This document shows positions 12,462 to 21,760 of a stretch of 34,957 bases of DNA, in pieces. The DNA comes from Sedimentisphaerales bacterium. Lineage in GTDB: Bacteria; Planctomycetota; Phycisphaerae; Sedimentisphaerales; SM23-30. The notes under the pieces are model-generated. The model was not told the DNA's origin and made no database searches. It saw nothing but the letters and a program-made list of their open reading frames with translations. How positions within the stretch are numbered: position 1 is the first letter of the stretch; each line of letters begins with the position of its first letter. The stretch spans positions 1 through 34,957 of the forward strand of contig JAFGFX010000388.1 of assembly GCA_016930855.1 (NCBI GenBank). Direction: 5' to 3'. Both the position numbers and the translations under genes were made by a program.

Positions 12462-13346
12462 TCAGGCCAGATGACCGATTGCCAGTACGCCGTAGAAGGT
12501 GTATTCGGCATCCAGGATCGGATCGGCCCAGTGGCCGTGGAAGCCCCCCCGCGGATTCCACAGGCTGTGGATATAATCCAGGGACGCCTCCCGCAGCGAT
12601 TGCAGGCAAACGCCCCGCTCGGCCAGGGCATGCAGGGCCGTGGCCGTGGACAGCAGATCGGGCACGGGTGCGGTTTCGGTGGCGTAAAAGCCGCTCTGGC
12701 CGTCGCCGCGGGCCCGCAGCCAGTCGATCGTCTCGGGGCAAACCGGCTGCTGCGCCTCATGCAGCAGGATCACCGCCGCCGCCGTGGTCGGCGTGGTGCC
12801 GGCCGGCAGGTTCGGCTGGTTGGCGAAGCCGCCGTCAGGACGCCGGCAGGATTGGACGAAACGGATGGTATCTGCCTGCGGCGGGATCGGAGGGGAAAGA
12901 CACTGACGGGCATACAGGGCCATGAAGCTGCCGTAGACGCTTGGCCCATCATCGGCGCGGTCCAGACGATACCCACCCCCGGAATCGTAGAACGCGCCAA
13001 GCCGCTCATCCGCCAATTTATCCGCCAGGAGAGCCGCTCCGTCCGCGCCCAGCAGTTTCGCACAGCGGATCCAACTGGCCAGGTGCACCAAATCCAGGCC
13101 GCTTGGATCGACGCACTCCGCCAGATACCCGAGAAGGCGGCCGGCATCCGGCGGCGCAGACAGGCCCGCCAGGGTTTCGGCGGCAAAGGCGGTATAATAC
13201 AGATCGCTCGTGGTGCTGCGGCCGCGAAAGCCCCCGTCGTCAATTTGCAGATCGGCCAGAAAGGCGATGATCCGATCCACCGTCTTACGGGGCAGATACC
13301 GGCCGGCCGCCTGAATCGCCTGGTCCATCGTTTGCCTGATAGTCAT
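12462..13346 (-). CDS. Prenyltransferase/squalene-oxidase repeat protein (Rab-GGTase beta-like alpha/alpha toroid)
   Basis: Repeats DDGGFRGRSTTSDLYYTAFAAETL, PDGGFANQPNLPAGTTPTTAAAVILL, GQSGFYATETAPVPDLLSTATALHAL, GGFHGHWADPILDAEYTFYGVLAIG. Confidence 0.82.
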   Translation of the reverse strand: MTIRQTMDQAIQAAGRYLPRKTVDRIIAFLADLQIDDGGFRGRSTTSDLYYTAFAAETLAGLSAPPDAGRLLGYLAECVDPSGLDLVHLASWIRCAKLLGADGAALLADKLADERLGAFYDSGGGYRLDRADDGPSVYGSFMALYARQCLSPPIPPQADTIRFVQSCRRPDGGFANQPNLPAGTTPTTAAAVILLHEAQQPVCPETIDWLRARGDGQSGFYATETAPVPDLLSTATALHALAERGVCLQSLREASLDYIHSLWNPRGGFHGHWADPILDAEYTFYGVLAIGHLA

Positions 13347-15042
13347 TGCAACAGCCCATGACCGGGACGTCCTGGAAGATCTTGCCGATCACCCGGCGGA
13401 GCATGCTCTTTAAAACAGGATTGTCCAGGCCGCTCAGGGTGCCGATGGCCTGATCCTGGTAGCCAGCCAGCAATTCCGCGGCCAGTTCATCCACCTGGTA
13501 GGTGTGCAGTAAGCGGCGTATCGCCGCGGCGCTCGAGCCGGCCGGTTCCGTATCCTGCCAGAGCCGCCGCAGGAGCAACTTGTCTGGTTCATCGGCCAGC
13601 TCATAGGCCAGGGACGCCAGCAGCGAAGGACCGAGAATCCGCCGCAGTCCCTGCGGATCCCCGGCGTCGGCGGATTGATCCGACCGGTCGAGTCCCTCGG
13701 CGTCCTGCAGATCGTCGCGGATCTGATAGGCGACGCCCAGCGCCTCGCTGTATCGGGATAGGACCGCCTGAAGGGGGCCATCGGCGCCAGCGGCGGCGGC
13801 GCCCAGGCAGAGGGCCACCTCGAAGGCCGGGGCGGTCTTCTGCCGGAAGATCTCACAGACCTGATCGGCCGAGAGCGGTTCGCGATGGCGCAGCCAGTAC
13901 AGCTCCGCCCCTTGACCGAAACACAACGTACGGTGGCCCCGGGCGGCGATGGTGAGCATCTCGGTGATCCGCTCGGAGTCAAAGGGGGCCTCGCCGATGA
14001 GACGGTATCCCTCGCCCAGCAGGAAGTCCCCCACGTTCAGGGCCAATGGGACGCCGTATTCCTCGTGAAGGGTTTTTTGGCCGTAGCGGACCGGGTCGTT
14101 GTCCTCGATGTCGTCGTGGATCAGGGAGGCCTTGTGGAAGCATTCCACCGCCAGCAGCAGCGGCCGGATCGCCTCGACCAGGGGTTCGGCCGGATCCGGC
14201 TGCATGGCCTGATGGACGCAGGCGGTCAGAAACGGACGCCACCTCTTGCCGGAGCGGGCCAGCCATTCGCGGCCGATCCGCTCGGTCTCATTTTGCACCG
14301 GCCCCAGCGCCGCTTCCAGTGCCTCTAGGGTGAACCAACCGTCGATTTGCCGCCGCAGGGAGCGAAAATCTAGATTGGCGACGCCCTCGGAGCCGCTCAG
14401 ATGAATCGCGTCCCAGACCCAGTCCTGATCCACATCGGTCCGGCGGCATCCGTCCCGCAGCAGCGGAATGGCGATCCCGGGAATCGCCGCCGCCTCCATG
14501 TAGGGAAAGACCTTTTCCAGGACCGCCAGGCAACTGACCCCCACGACCGCCTCGATCTGGCCCGATTCAATGAGGGCCATCACCATGGGCGAGCCTTCCG
14601 CCACCATCACCACGTAACCGAGCGACTCGGCCTCGGCCTGTAGGTCGCAAATCAGACAGTTGCCGCAGCGGGCACACACTAGGCCGTATTCGTCGATCCG
14701 GCCCCGGCAGAGGGTCGGATGACGCAGGCACTGGGGCAACAGCAGCAAGCGCCGGGAAAAGGGTATCCCCGCCAGCCGGTCGCGCCAGACCTCGTTGTTC
14801 AGCAGTACCGCGGCATAGCGCAGGAAGCGGGGATCGAGCTTCTCCTTCTGCAGGACGTCCCGGGCGCCGCGGCGCAATTGCTCGGCCGACAGGGGCCCGA
14901 TCAGACGTTCCTGCCTGACGTATCGCTGTGCAGCCTGCCGCAACCGGTTCCGCTGCGTCTTGCGGTTGCAGATATCCGCCTGCACTGAACGTACCGATTG
15001 CAGGGCCACGGACAGGGAAGATGGTGCCGGCGATTTATCCAT
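13285..15042 (-). CDS. Fusion protein: N-terminal DUF116-like Cys-rich domain + C-terminal trans-isoprenyl (polyprenyl) diphosphate synthase
   Basis: C-terminal half: GKRWRPFLTA, HKASLIHDDIEDNDPVRYGQKTLHEEYG (FARM) and GVAYQIRDDLQDAEG (SARM). N-terminal half: CLRHPTLC...CARCGNCLICDLQAEAESLGYVVMVAEGSPMV and GVSCLAVLEKVFPYMEAAAIPGIAIPLLRDGC, resembling DUF116. Confidence 0.88.
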   Translation of the reverse strand: MDKSPAPSSLSVALQSVRSVQADICNRKTQRNRLRQAAQRYVRQERLIGPLSAEQLRRGARDVLQKEKLDPRFLRYAAVLLNNEVWRDRLAGIPFSRRLLLLPQCLRHPTLCRGRIDEYGLVCARCGNCLICDLQAEAESLGYVVMVAEGSPMVMALIESGQIEAVVGVSCLAVLEKVFPYMEAAAIPGIAIPLLRDGCRRTDVDQDWVWDAIHLSGSEGVANLDFRSLRRQIDGWFTLEALEAALGPVQNETERIGREWLARSGKRWRPFLTACVHQAMQPDPAEPLVEAIRPLLLAVECFHKASLIHDDIEDNDPVRYGQKTLHEEYGVPLALNVGDFLLGEGYRLIGEAPFDSERITEMLTIAARGHRTLCFGQGAELYWLRHREPLSADQVCEIFRQKTAPAFEVALCLGAAAAGADGPLQAVLSRYSEALGVAYQIRDDLQDAEGLDRSDQSADAGDPQGLRRILGPSLLASLAYELADEPDKLLLRRLWQDTEPAGSSAAAIRRLLHTYQVDELAAELLAGYQDQAIGTLSGLDNPVLKSMLRRVIGKIFQDVPVMGCCNDYQANDGPGDSGGRPVSAP

Positions 15043-15082
15043 GCGCTCTTTGTAAACTCCTGTTCCCCGAAGGATTACCTCG

Positions 15083-16861
15083 TTATGTCTCATCCTGAGT
15101 CTGGTTTGCTGTCATCCTGGCGGCACAGGCCGCCAGCGGCGGATCGGAGTGCCGCGATCGAGACGCCGACGGATCCTGTCCCTTGGCATCGCTGGCCATA
15201 GGATGGAGCGGTTGGTCGTTATCCGCAGTCCGGGCGTCCGCGTCGGCCGCAAGCGGATCGGCCAGGGGTTCGCCGGCCAGGCGGTCAAACCGCTTTCGCC
15301 AGGAATGGATCTCGGTCTTGCCCAAAAGCCGCATGAGGACGCGCTTGGCCAGCGAGACGCCGCCGGCCCGCTGGTTGTCCCAAAACAGTTTCGGCACCCA
15401 GCGGAAATTGATCTCGTAACAGGTCGAATACAACTCGAGATGGTCGTGCCGGAAGCGGTCCATGCCGAAGCCCATCCCCTCTTGCACTTCCTCGCGGCGG
15501 TAGGGCTCGTAAAAGACCGGGAAGACGACCAGCGGGTGTTTCCGGCTGAGTTGGCGGACCAGTTGCAGGGTGCTTTGCACGTCGGCCGGGGTCTCGCCGG
15601 GCAGGCCCAGCACGATGCTGAGGACGGGGAAGAAGCCGCAGCGGTTCAGGCGATCGACGGTCTGGCGGACCATTTCGGACCAATCCTCCGGCCGGAAGGG
15701 GGCGATCTTGGCCCGGCTGGCGGCGGCGACGAGATGGCCGTTGGCGCTCTCGGCGCCCAGGTTGACCCAAAGGAACCGGCTGGGTTTTCGCCAGGTGAGC
15801 AGCGTACGGATCTCGCGGAGCTGTTCGTCGGTCAACTGCAAGACCGAGGAGACGTTGGCATGGTCGATCTGCATGAAGGAAAGACCGCGGATCCGCCGCA
15901 TCTCGCTGAGCAGGGCATGCAACGGCTCGTATTGGATCCGGACGCCGTCGCTGCCGTAGCGGAAGAAGTCCTCGCTGCCGCTGACGACGTTGGTGATCCC
16001 CGCGGCCAGGTTGGTCTCGATATCGGACAGGATCGTCTCGGTTGGTAGGTGCACCATGGGCTTGGTGGAAACCGTGCAGAAACGACACCCCCTGCCGCAC
16101 CCGCGGGACAGTTCAATGATGCCCATCAGGGACGCTCCCTTAATGGGACAGATCTTGCCGGCGGCCGTGCCGGCTTCCGACAGATGCGCCGGCGGCTGGG
16201 TGCCCTCCAGGATATCCCCGAACAACCGGACGCCGGCCGCCTCACTATAGCCCTCGAATACGGTATCGATCCGGTGGCGCCGGGTGCTCTCGGGGTCGGC
16301 GGCCCATTGCCAGGCGCCGGCGCCGCCGGCGACGACGCGAAAGCCGAAACGCTGCTTGGCCCGGCCGATTTGCTGCATCATCCGCTCGGTCCAGACCTTG
16401 GTATAGAGCTCGCCCTTCCAGAAGTTCTTCGTGGTGGTGTTGCTCATCCCCCGGCCCAGCGGGTCGCTGCTGCTGACGGCGACGATCCGGGTCCAGGGCC
16501 CCAGCAGGGAATCCAGCCGTTCCGGCGTCGTACAGACGACCTGGTCCGCCTCCAGACCAAGATGATCGATGAGGGCGGCCTCCAGGCGGCGAAGGCCCAG
16601 TGTCGCCGCGCGGGCCCGGCCGTACCGGTCCGTTTTCAATCGCGGAGACACCAGGCGGCGCATCACCGGTTCGGGCACCTGCGTGGTCTGCATGGTGGCG
16701 AAAATGCCCTCGAAGAGGATCTTGTAGCGGGCACTCAGGGTGCGGTCGGCCACCAGCACGACCGCCGGACGCGATGTTGGATTTTTTACGATGGCAACGA
16801 TCTCCTCTGGGACCGGGATACAAACACTAGCTCGCCCCGCGATCGGAACAACAAGACGCAT
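15083..16861 (-). CDS. Radical SAM protein (B12-binding-type architecture)
   Basis: [18 protein letters not shown] (CX3CX2C), [52 protein letters not shown]; start uncertain (ATG at 16861, overlapping the upstream gene). Confidence 0.88.
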   Translation of the reverse strand: MRLVVPIAGRASVCIPVPEEIVAIVKNPTSRPAVVLVADRTLSARYKILFEGIFATMQTTQVPEPVMRRLVSPRLKTDRYGRARAATLGLRRLEAALIDHLGLEADQVVCTTPERLDSLLGPWTRIVAVSSSDPLGRGMSNTTTKNFWKGELYTKVWTERMMQQIGRAKQRFGFRVVAGGAGAWQWAADPESTRRHRIDTVFEGYSEAAGVRLFGDILEGTQPPAHLSEAGTAAGKICPIKGASLMGIIELSRGCGRGCRFCTVSTKPMVHLPTETILSDIETNLAAGITNVVSGSEDFFRYGSDGVRIQYEPLHALLSEMRRIRGLSFMQIDHANVSSVLQLTDEQLREIRTLLTWRKPSRFLWVNLGAESANGHLVAAASRAKIAPFRPEDWSEMVRQTVDRLNRCGFFPVLSIVLGLPGETPADVQSTLQLVRQLSRKHPLVVFPVFYEPYRREEVQEGMGFGMDRFRHDHLELYSTCYEINFRWVPKLFWDNQRAGGVSLAKRVLMRLLGKTEIHSWRKRFDRLAGEPLADPLAADADARTADNDQPLHPMASDAKGQDPSASRSRHSDPPLAACAARMTANQTQDET

Positions 16862-17831
16862 CGTCCCCCTCGTCGCAGTCGCACTGGCAATCGCAGGGGC
16901 CGCCGCCGCACCGAGAAGACGAATCGGCTGCGGTTTCCGGCGTCGTCGCCGCCGGCGTGGCCGAACCGGACACCGACCGCTCGGTCGAACAACCGCCGGA
17001 CGGCTTTGTCGGGCAGGACCCGCAAGAGCAGGGACCAGAATCCACTCTATCGGAGGGGGTGTCGGTTGTTTCATCCGGTACGGCAAACCGCCCGCTGGCC
17101 GCCGCTATGCCCCTTTGACGCAGGGCGGCATAGATGTCGGTCTGTTTGATCCGGTCCACCTCGACGGCGAGATCCTTCCTCTGCTCATCCGCCGCCGTGA
17201 CCGGCGACCCGTTGATGGGCGCATGTGCCTCCTTGGGGAAGATGATCGCCACTTCCGGGCAGATCCGGGCGCAGGCCGGACAGTTGGTCTTGCAGTTTTC
17301 CGGCCGGGCCACCTCGACGCGCCCCTGGGCATCCAGGGCGAACACGCCGAAGAGACAAAAATTCATACACTGCTTGCATTGCCGGCAGCGATCGTAATCC
17401 AGCACGGGAAACCACGCTGTCCAGTCGTCCGCCCGCTCCCAGCGGAGATGACGATCATGTTGATGTCGTTGCGGTTCGCCCGATCCGGCGGCGGGAGCAG
17501 AGCGGGCCATTTCGGCCTGCAAAAGCTGGACCGCATCCTCGGGCGATTCGCTGCGCAGATTGATCACCCGCAGCGCGTCGGGCATCCCGACGCCCGCCCG
17601 CCCCAGCAGCCAGCGAATGGTGCGGGGGAAACAAGCCAGCAGGATCGTATCCGGCGTGATGATCTCGGGTAGCCGCCGGTCCCGCCGGGCCGCCAATCCG
17701 CACAGGTCCGCCACCTCCAGCCAGTCGACCGGGGATGCCTCCAGCAGGTCCAGGACGGCCTGCCGGGTTTGCTCCGGCGCCAACTGGGGATAATCACAAC
17801 GACAATAGATGATCCGGGGTAGGGCGTTCAA
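16827..17831 (-). CDS. 2[4Fe-4S] ferredoxin-domain protein with Cys-rich C-terminal tail
   Basis: [16 protein letters not shown] and [17 protein letters not shown] cluster motifs; tail with CSCGSC and [12 protein letters not shown]...SCC. Confidence 0.88.
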   Translation of the reverse strand: MNALPRIIYCRCDYPQLAPEQTRQAVLDLLEASPVDWLEVADLCGLAARRDRRLPEIITPDTILLACFPRTIRWLLGRAGVGMPDALRVINLRSESPEDAVQLLQAEMARSAPAAGSGEPQRHQHDRHLRWERADDWTAWFPVLDYDRCRQCKQCMNFCLFGVFALDAQGRVEVARPENCKTNCPACARICPEVAIIFPKEAHAPINGSPVTAADEQRKDLAVEVDRIKQTDIYAALRQRGIAAASGRFAVPDETTDTPSDRVDSGPCSCGSCPTKPSGGCSTERSVSGSATPAATTPETAADSSSRCGGGPCDCQCDCDEGDDASCCSDRGAS

Positions 17832-17911
17832 ATAAGCACTTCCTTGTCAGGGCCAAACAGCCGGCCGAACGCGATATATGCCTTTGCCGCGATTCCGCAT
17901 TTGCCTTCATT

Positions 17912-19183
17912 TTATTTGACGCCCTTGGCATCGATGCAGACCAGATGCCCGCGGGCGTTGCGGGCGTAGATCCGGCCGTTGGCCAGGACCGGCGCCGTCC
18001 AGCATTTGCCGGAGAGAACCTGGGCCTGCCGCAGCGGTTTGTAGCCGGCCGGCGCGGCCTCGGCGATCACCAGCGTACCACTTTCGCCGAGGATAATCAA
18101 CTTGCCGTCGGCCGCGATCAGGGAGCCGGTTCCCAGTCCCTTGTGCTCCCAGGCCGTCTGGCCGTTGCCAAAACGGATGCATTTGAGAACCCCGTCGCCG
18201 CCGACCTGGCCGTCGAAGCCGTAGAGGTTCTCCTGCCAGAGGACGCAGCTGTTGACCTGGTTCCTCATATCCTTGTTTTTCCAGAGCGGGCGGCATTCGC
18301 CGGGCTGGTTTTGCAGCAATGCGGCGCCGGTGCCGTAGCCGGAGGAGATGAACACCCGATCGCCCTGAAAGATCGGATCGGCGGAATTGATGTCATACGA
18401 TGTCTTCCAGGGGAACCGGCTCAGGACCTCACCGGAGGCAATATCGACCGTGAGGAATTGGCGATCGATAAAGAGGGCCATGGCCTCCCGGCCGCCGGTG
18501 GTACAGAGAACCGGCGTGGAATAACCGGCGCCCTTCTCGTCGGATTTCCAGAGGGTCTTGCCGGAACGCTTATCCAGGGCACAGCCGTTCGCGCCGATGT
18601 TCAGCAGCACCCGATCGCCGGCAATGCGGGCCGAGCCGGCGAAATTCCAGGTCGGCGGCTTCATGCCCTCCTCCTTCTGCAGGTCGCGGGACCAGACGGG
18701 CTTGCCCGTGGTCGCGTCCAGGCAATGGATTTGGCCGGCCTTGCTGACGGTATACACGCGATTATTCTCGACGGTCGGCGTCGCGCACGGCCCGCCCTCG
18801 TAGTTGCGGGGGATCAGCGGGCAGGCATAGTCGTATTTCCAGAGTTCCCTGCCGGTCTGGGCGTCGAGGCAGTAGATGATATCCCGCTGGTCGGCGTCCT
18901 TGTCGCCGGTGGCCGTGTTGCCCATGGTATAGACCTTGTTCTGCCAGACGGCGATGGAGGAAAATCCGGTGCCGACCTGGTGATCCCAGAGCTGCCGCGG
19001 GCCCGCAGCGGGCCATTCGCCCAGCCAATCGGTCTCGGGCGAGATCCCGTTGTGATCGGGTCCCCTCCAATGGGGCCAATCGGCCCCGGCGGCCGTCAGG
19101 CCGATGGCCAGGACGAACAGTCCGGCCAGGGCCATCCAATGGGTGAATCCAAATCGGTCTCGACGGTGAGTGCCTTGCATCAT
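17912..19183 (-). CDS. Secreted PQQ-like beta-propeller repeat protein
   Basis: Signal peptide-like N-terminus, DWPHWRGPDHNGISPETDW, repeated blade motifs (YCLDAQTGRELWKYDY, HCLDATTGKPVWSRDL, CALDKRSGKTLWKSD). Confidence 0.9.
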   Translation of the reverse strand: MMQGTHRRDRFGFTHWMALAGLFVLAIGLTAAGADWPHWRGPDHNGISPETDWLGEWPAAGPRQLWDHQVGTGFSSIAVWQNKVYTMGNTATGDKDADQRDIIYCLDAQTGRELWKYDYACPLIPRNYEGGPCATPTVENNRVYTVSKAGQIHCLDATTGKPVWSRDLQKEEGMKPPTWNFAGSARIAGDRVLLNIGANGCALDKRSGKTLWKSDEKGAGYSTPVLCTTGGREAMALFIDRQFLTVDIASGEVLSRFPWKTSYDINSADPIFQGDRVFISSGYGTGAALLQNQPGECRPLWKNKDMRNQVNSCVLWQENLYGFDGQVGGDGVLKCIRFGNGQTAWEHKGLGTGSLIAADGKLIILGESGTLVIAEAAPAGYKPLRQAQVLSGKCWTAPVLANGRIYARNARGHLVCIDAKGVK

Positions 19184-19329
19184 GGTTTCTCCTGGTTTTG
19201 CTGACAGTTTCCCTTCGGGATTGTCCTGGTTTGTCTGGCTCGATCAGTCCGCTACCGGCCGCGCCTGGCAGATGTTGGACCGGCAAACCCCCCTGCTGAT
19301 TCTCACATAGATTGAGACTGGATGACGTA

Positions 19330-19586
19330 TAACCCACATTTCACCATCGGTTTTGCGGAGTGGAAGTATAAACCTTTTGACATCATCAGGTTACGATGTC
19401 GAACGGTACTTCCCCTGGGATGACGGTCTGTTTTGAGCGCGATTGTTTTTTCGCCTTCGAGGCCGCAGGCCCTATTTTCCGCAGGCATATATGTTTTATA
19501 TTTGTCGAGGATAGATAGGGCTGAGAACGAAGAAGGCGGGAAATACCGGCCGCTCAAAACCAAAAGCGGGGGTGAAATGTGGGTTA
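19330..19586. mobile_element. MITE-like / IS-remnant element bounded by 16-bp perfect inverted repeats
   Basis: taacccacatttcacc (19330-19345) is the exact reverse complement of ggtgaaatgtgggtta (19571-19586); internal arms in register (gttttgagcg/cgctcaaaac, cgccttc/gaaggcg, gccctat/atagggc). Confidence 0.5.
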
Positions 19587-19864
19587 AGGTTGGAAGCATT
19601 TTTCTCGGTTCCTTCGGCACGCTTTGTCATTTTATATCCGATTTCGCCTCGCAAGTCAAATCGATTCGGCAGGCACAGCAGGGGCGCCTGCAAGGAAGAT
19701 CGGCGCAACTGATTATTTTACAGGAAGTTAAATAGAACGCTCCTGAAGAGTTCGAGCAATCCCCCGCATTTATACCTGCCGGATAGACCAGCCGCTACCC
19801 GGAATTGGCGCGGAGACCCCCCCTCCGGCAAAGCCACCGGCCCGGTCGGCGGGCGACCGAGCCG

Positions 19865-21517
19865 TCAGGGATCGGACGATTCATCCTGTTTGGCGGCGTG
19901 GTTCTCCCACATCCACAGGACCGCCGCCGTGAACCAGAGCAGGGTGACGGCTATCAACAGCGATTTGGCCCGATCCAGGCCCACACCGCCCATCAGGAAC
20001 AGAAACGGCAATCCGGCGGTGGCGATCAGGGCCGCCCAGCCGGCCAGTTTCGCAATCAGGCGGGCCCAGGGCTGCTCATGCATCTGCCGCTGGTAGACGG
20101 CGCTGCAGACGATATACAGGGTCGCGGCGATAAACCAGCCCGGCAGGGATACGAAGTAAATCTGAAACGGCTTGAATCCGCTTTTCAGGGTGTAATTGGA
20201 ATTCACCAGCCACAGGCAGATCACCAGCGTGAGAATCCACGCCAGGCCGGCCGCCCAATTGAAGTTCTTCCGGCCGGCCTCGGCGTAGCGGCTGCGCAGG
20301 CCGAATTTCCGGATCAGCCAGAAGTCGATGAAAATCACCGCCCCCATCGGCATCAGCAGCATCCCGTAGAGCATCACGAAGTCCAGCAATTTCATGGCGA
20401 TGGCCGGGAACATCCCCGCCAGCGTCGCCACCGCCCCGGTGATCAGGGTCACCTTGAAGCGCGAGGATTTGGGCGTGATGGCCTGGAAGGCCAAGCCGGC
20501 CCGATAGATCGTCGGATTGGCCGTCGTCCAGCCGGCGATGATCACGCAGACCAGCCCCGCCCAGCCGGCCGCCCGGTAGGCCAGCGGCCCCGGCAGCACG
20601 TCGCTATTGGCCGGATCCTGATGCAACTGCATGGCGTAGAGAATCGAGGCGCTCAGCCAGGCCATGAAATGGCCCACGTACATCCCGGCGGCGGAGGCGA
20701 CGGCGTACCAGGATTTCTTGGCGAAGCGAAAGACCGACAGATCCGACATGCCGATGTGCATCGCCATGTTGCAGAACCAGGCGAAGAACATCACGTGCAG
20801 GAAGGTCAGCTTGATCTTTCCCGGCTGCGGACTGCCGCCCGTCCAGATATGGGTCTTGGCCAACCGCCAGAGGTCCCCGGCCGACTGGACCTCCGTGCCC
20901 GTCGCGTTGACGAACTGCCGCAGGCCCACGAAGCCGAAGCCCAGGAAGATCAGCACCATCCAGGGCGCCGCGATGTTGGCGAACTTCGCCACGGTCTCGT
21001 AGCCGTAGGCGGCCACCAGGGCGATGGCGCCGCCGACGGCCAGCACGGCGATGACCCAGCCGACGCTGTTGGGATACAGGTCGTTCAGACCGGGCATGCG
21101 GAAATCGAACCAGACGCCCAGCGCCGTCGCCGAGACGGTGACCATCGCCCCGGCCAGGAAACAGAACATCACGCCGTTGGCCAGGTTGTAGAGGGTGACC
21201 AGCCGCCGGCCGCAGATCTTCTCCAATTGGTAATACAGCGTCAGCCGCGTCCGCGTGGCGATCGGGGCGCAGAGGAATATCCAGCTCAGCACCGCCAGGG
21301 CGTTGCCCAGGACCAATCCGCCCACCACGTCGACGGCGCTGACGCCGCCCGCCACGAACAGCGGCCCGATCATCAGCTCGGTCCCGGCGCAGTGCTCGCC
21401 GGCGTACATGCCGATAAAACTCTTGAATCCCAACAGCGCCTTTTTCGGGACCGGTTCGCGTTCGTATTCGCTGCCCGGCGGCGCCGGCGCCTCCTGCTGT
21501 GCCTGCTGATCCGTCAT
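19865..21517 (-). CDS. NCS1-like (purine/cytosine permease-type) multi-TM transporter, probably sugar or sugar-acid associated by context
   Basis: ~12 TM segments; GMYAGEHCAGTELMIGPLFVAGGVSAVDVVGGLVLGNALAVLSWIFLCAPIATRTRLTLYYQ; context of sugar isomerases. Confidence 0.75.
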   Translation of the reverse strand: MTDQQAQQEAPAPPGSEYEREPVPKKALLGFKSFIGMYAGEHCAGTELMIGPLFVAGGVSAVDVVGGLVLGNALAVLSWIFLCAPIATRTRLTLYYQLEKICGRRLVTLYNLANGVMFCFLAGAMVTVSATALGVWFDFRMPGLNDLYPNSVGWVIAVLAVGGAIALVAAYGYETVAKFANIAAPWMVLIFLGFGFVGLRQFVNATGTEVQSAGDLWRLAKTHIWTGGSPQPGKIKLTFLHVMFFAWFCNMAMHIGMSDLSVFRFAKKSWYAVASAAGMYVGHFMAWLSASILYAMQLHQDPANSDVLPGPLAYRAAGWAGLVCVIIAGWTTANPTIYRAGLAFQAITPKSSRFKVTLITGAVATLAGMFPAIAMKLLDFVMLYGMLLMPMGAVIFIDFWLIRKFGLRSRYAEAGRKNFNWAAGLAWILTLVICLWLVNSNYTLKSGFKPFQIYFVSLPGWFIAATLYIVCSAVYQRQMHEQPWARLIAKLAGWAALIATAGLPFLFLMGGVGLDRAKSLLIAVTLLWFTAAVLWMWENHAAKQDESSDP

Positions 21518-21556
21518 GGTTCGCTTCCTTTACGTACTACGAGGGTTGGTCAACCT

Positions 21557-21582
21557 CCGATCCGATGCATGCATCGGATCGG
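21557..21582. promoter_or_regulatory. 26-bp perfect palindrome 5' of the permease gene (candidate operator or RNA stem-loop)
   Basis: ccgatccgatgca|tgcatcggatcgg: the two 13-bp halves are exact reverse complements; ~40 bp upstream of the ATG at 21517 (- strand). Confidence 0.75.
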
Positions 21583-21760
21583 CCCGGAAAAACGGAAACG
21601 GTCCTTCCGCAAGAGGACCGGCCTACCCGCCGTGATTTTGGCGATCGGCCTCGTGTCCGGATGGACACGCCCCAAACGAACAATCCTCCGCGCCGTCGCG
21701 GCAGCGAGCGGGTTTCCGCCAACTCGTCGGGCCCGGCCGACGCCCCGTGCCAGGGCAATC

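Noticed and set aside
19433-19735. 100-aa + strand ORF
   Set aside because: Overlaps the inverted-repeat element and shows no recognisable domain; more likely non-coding.
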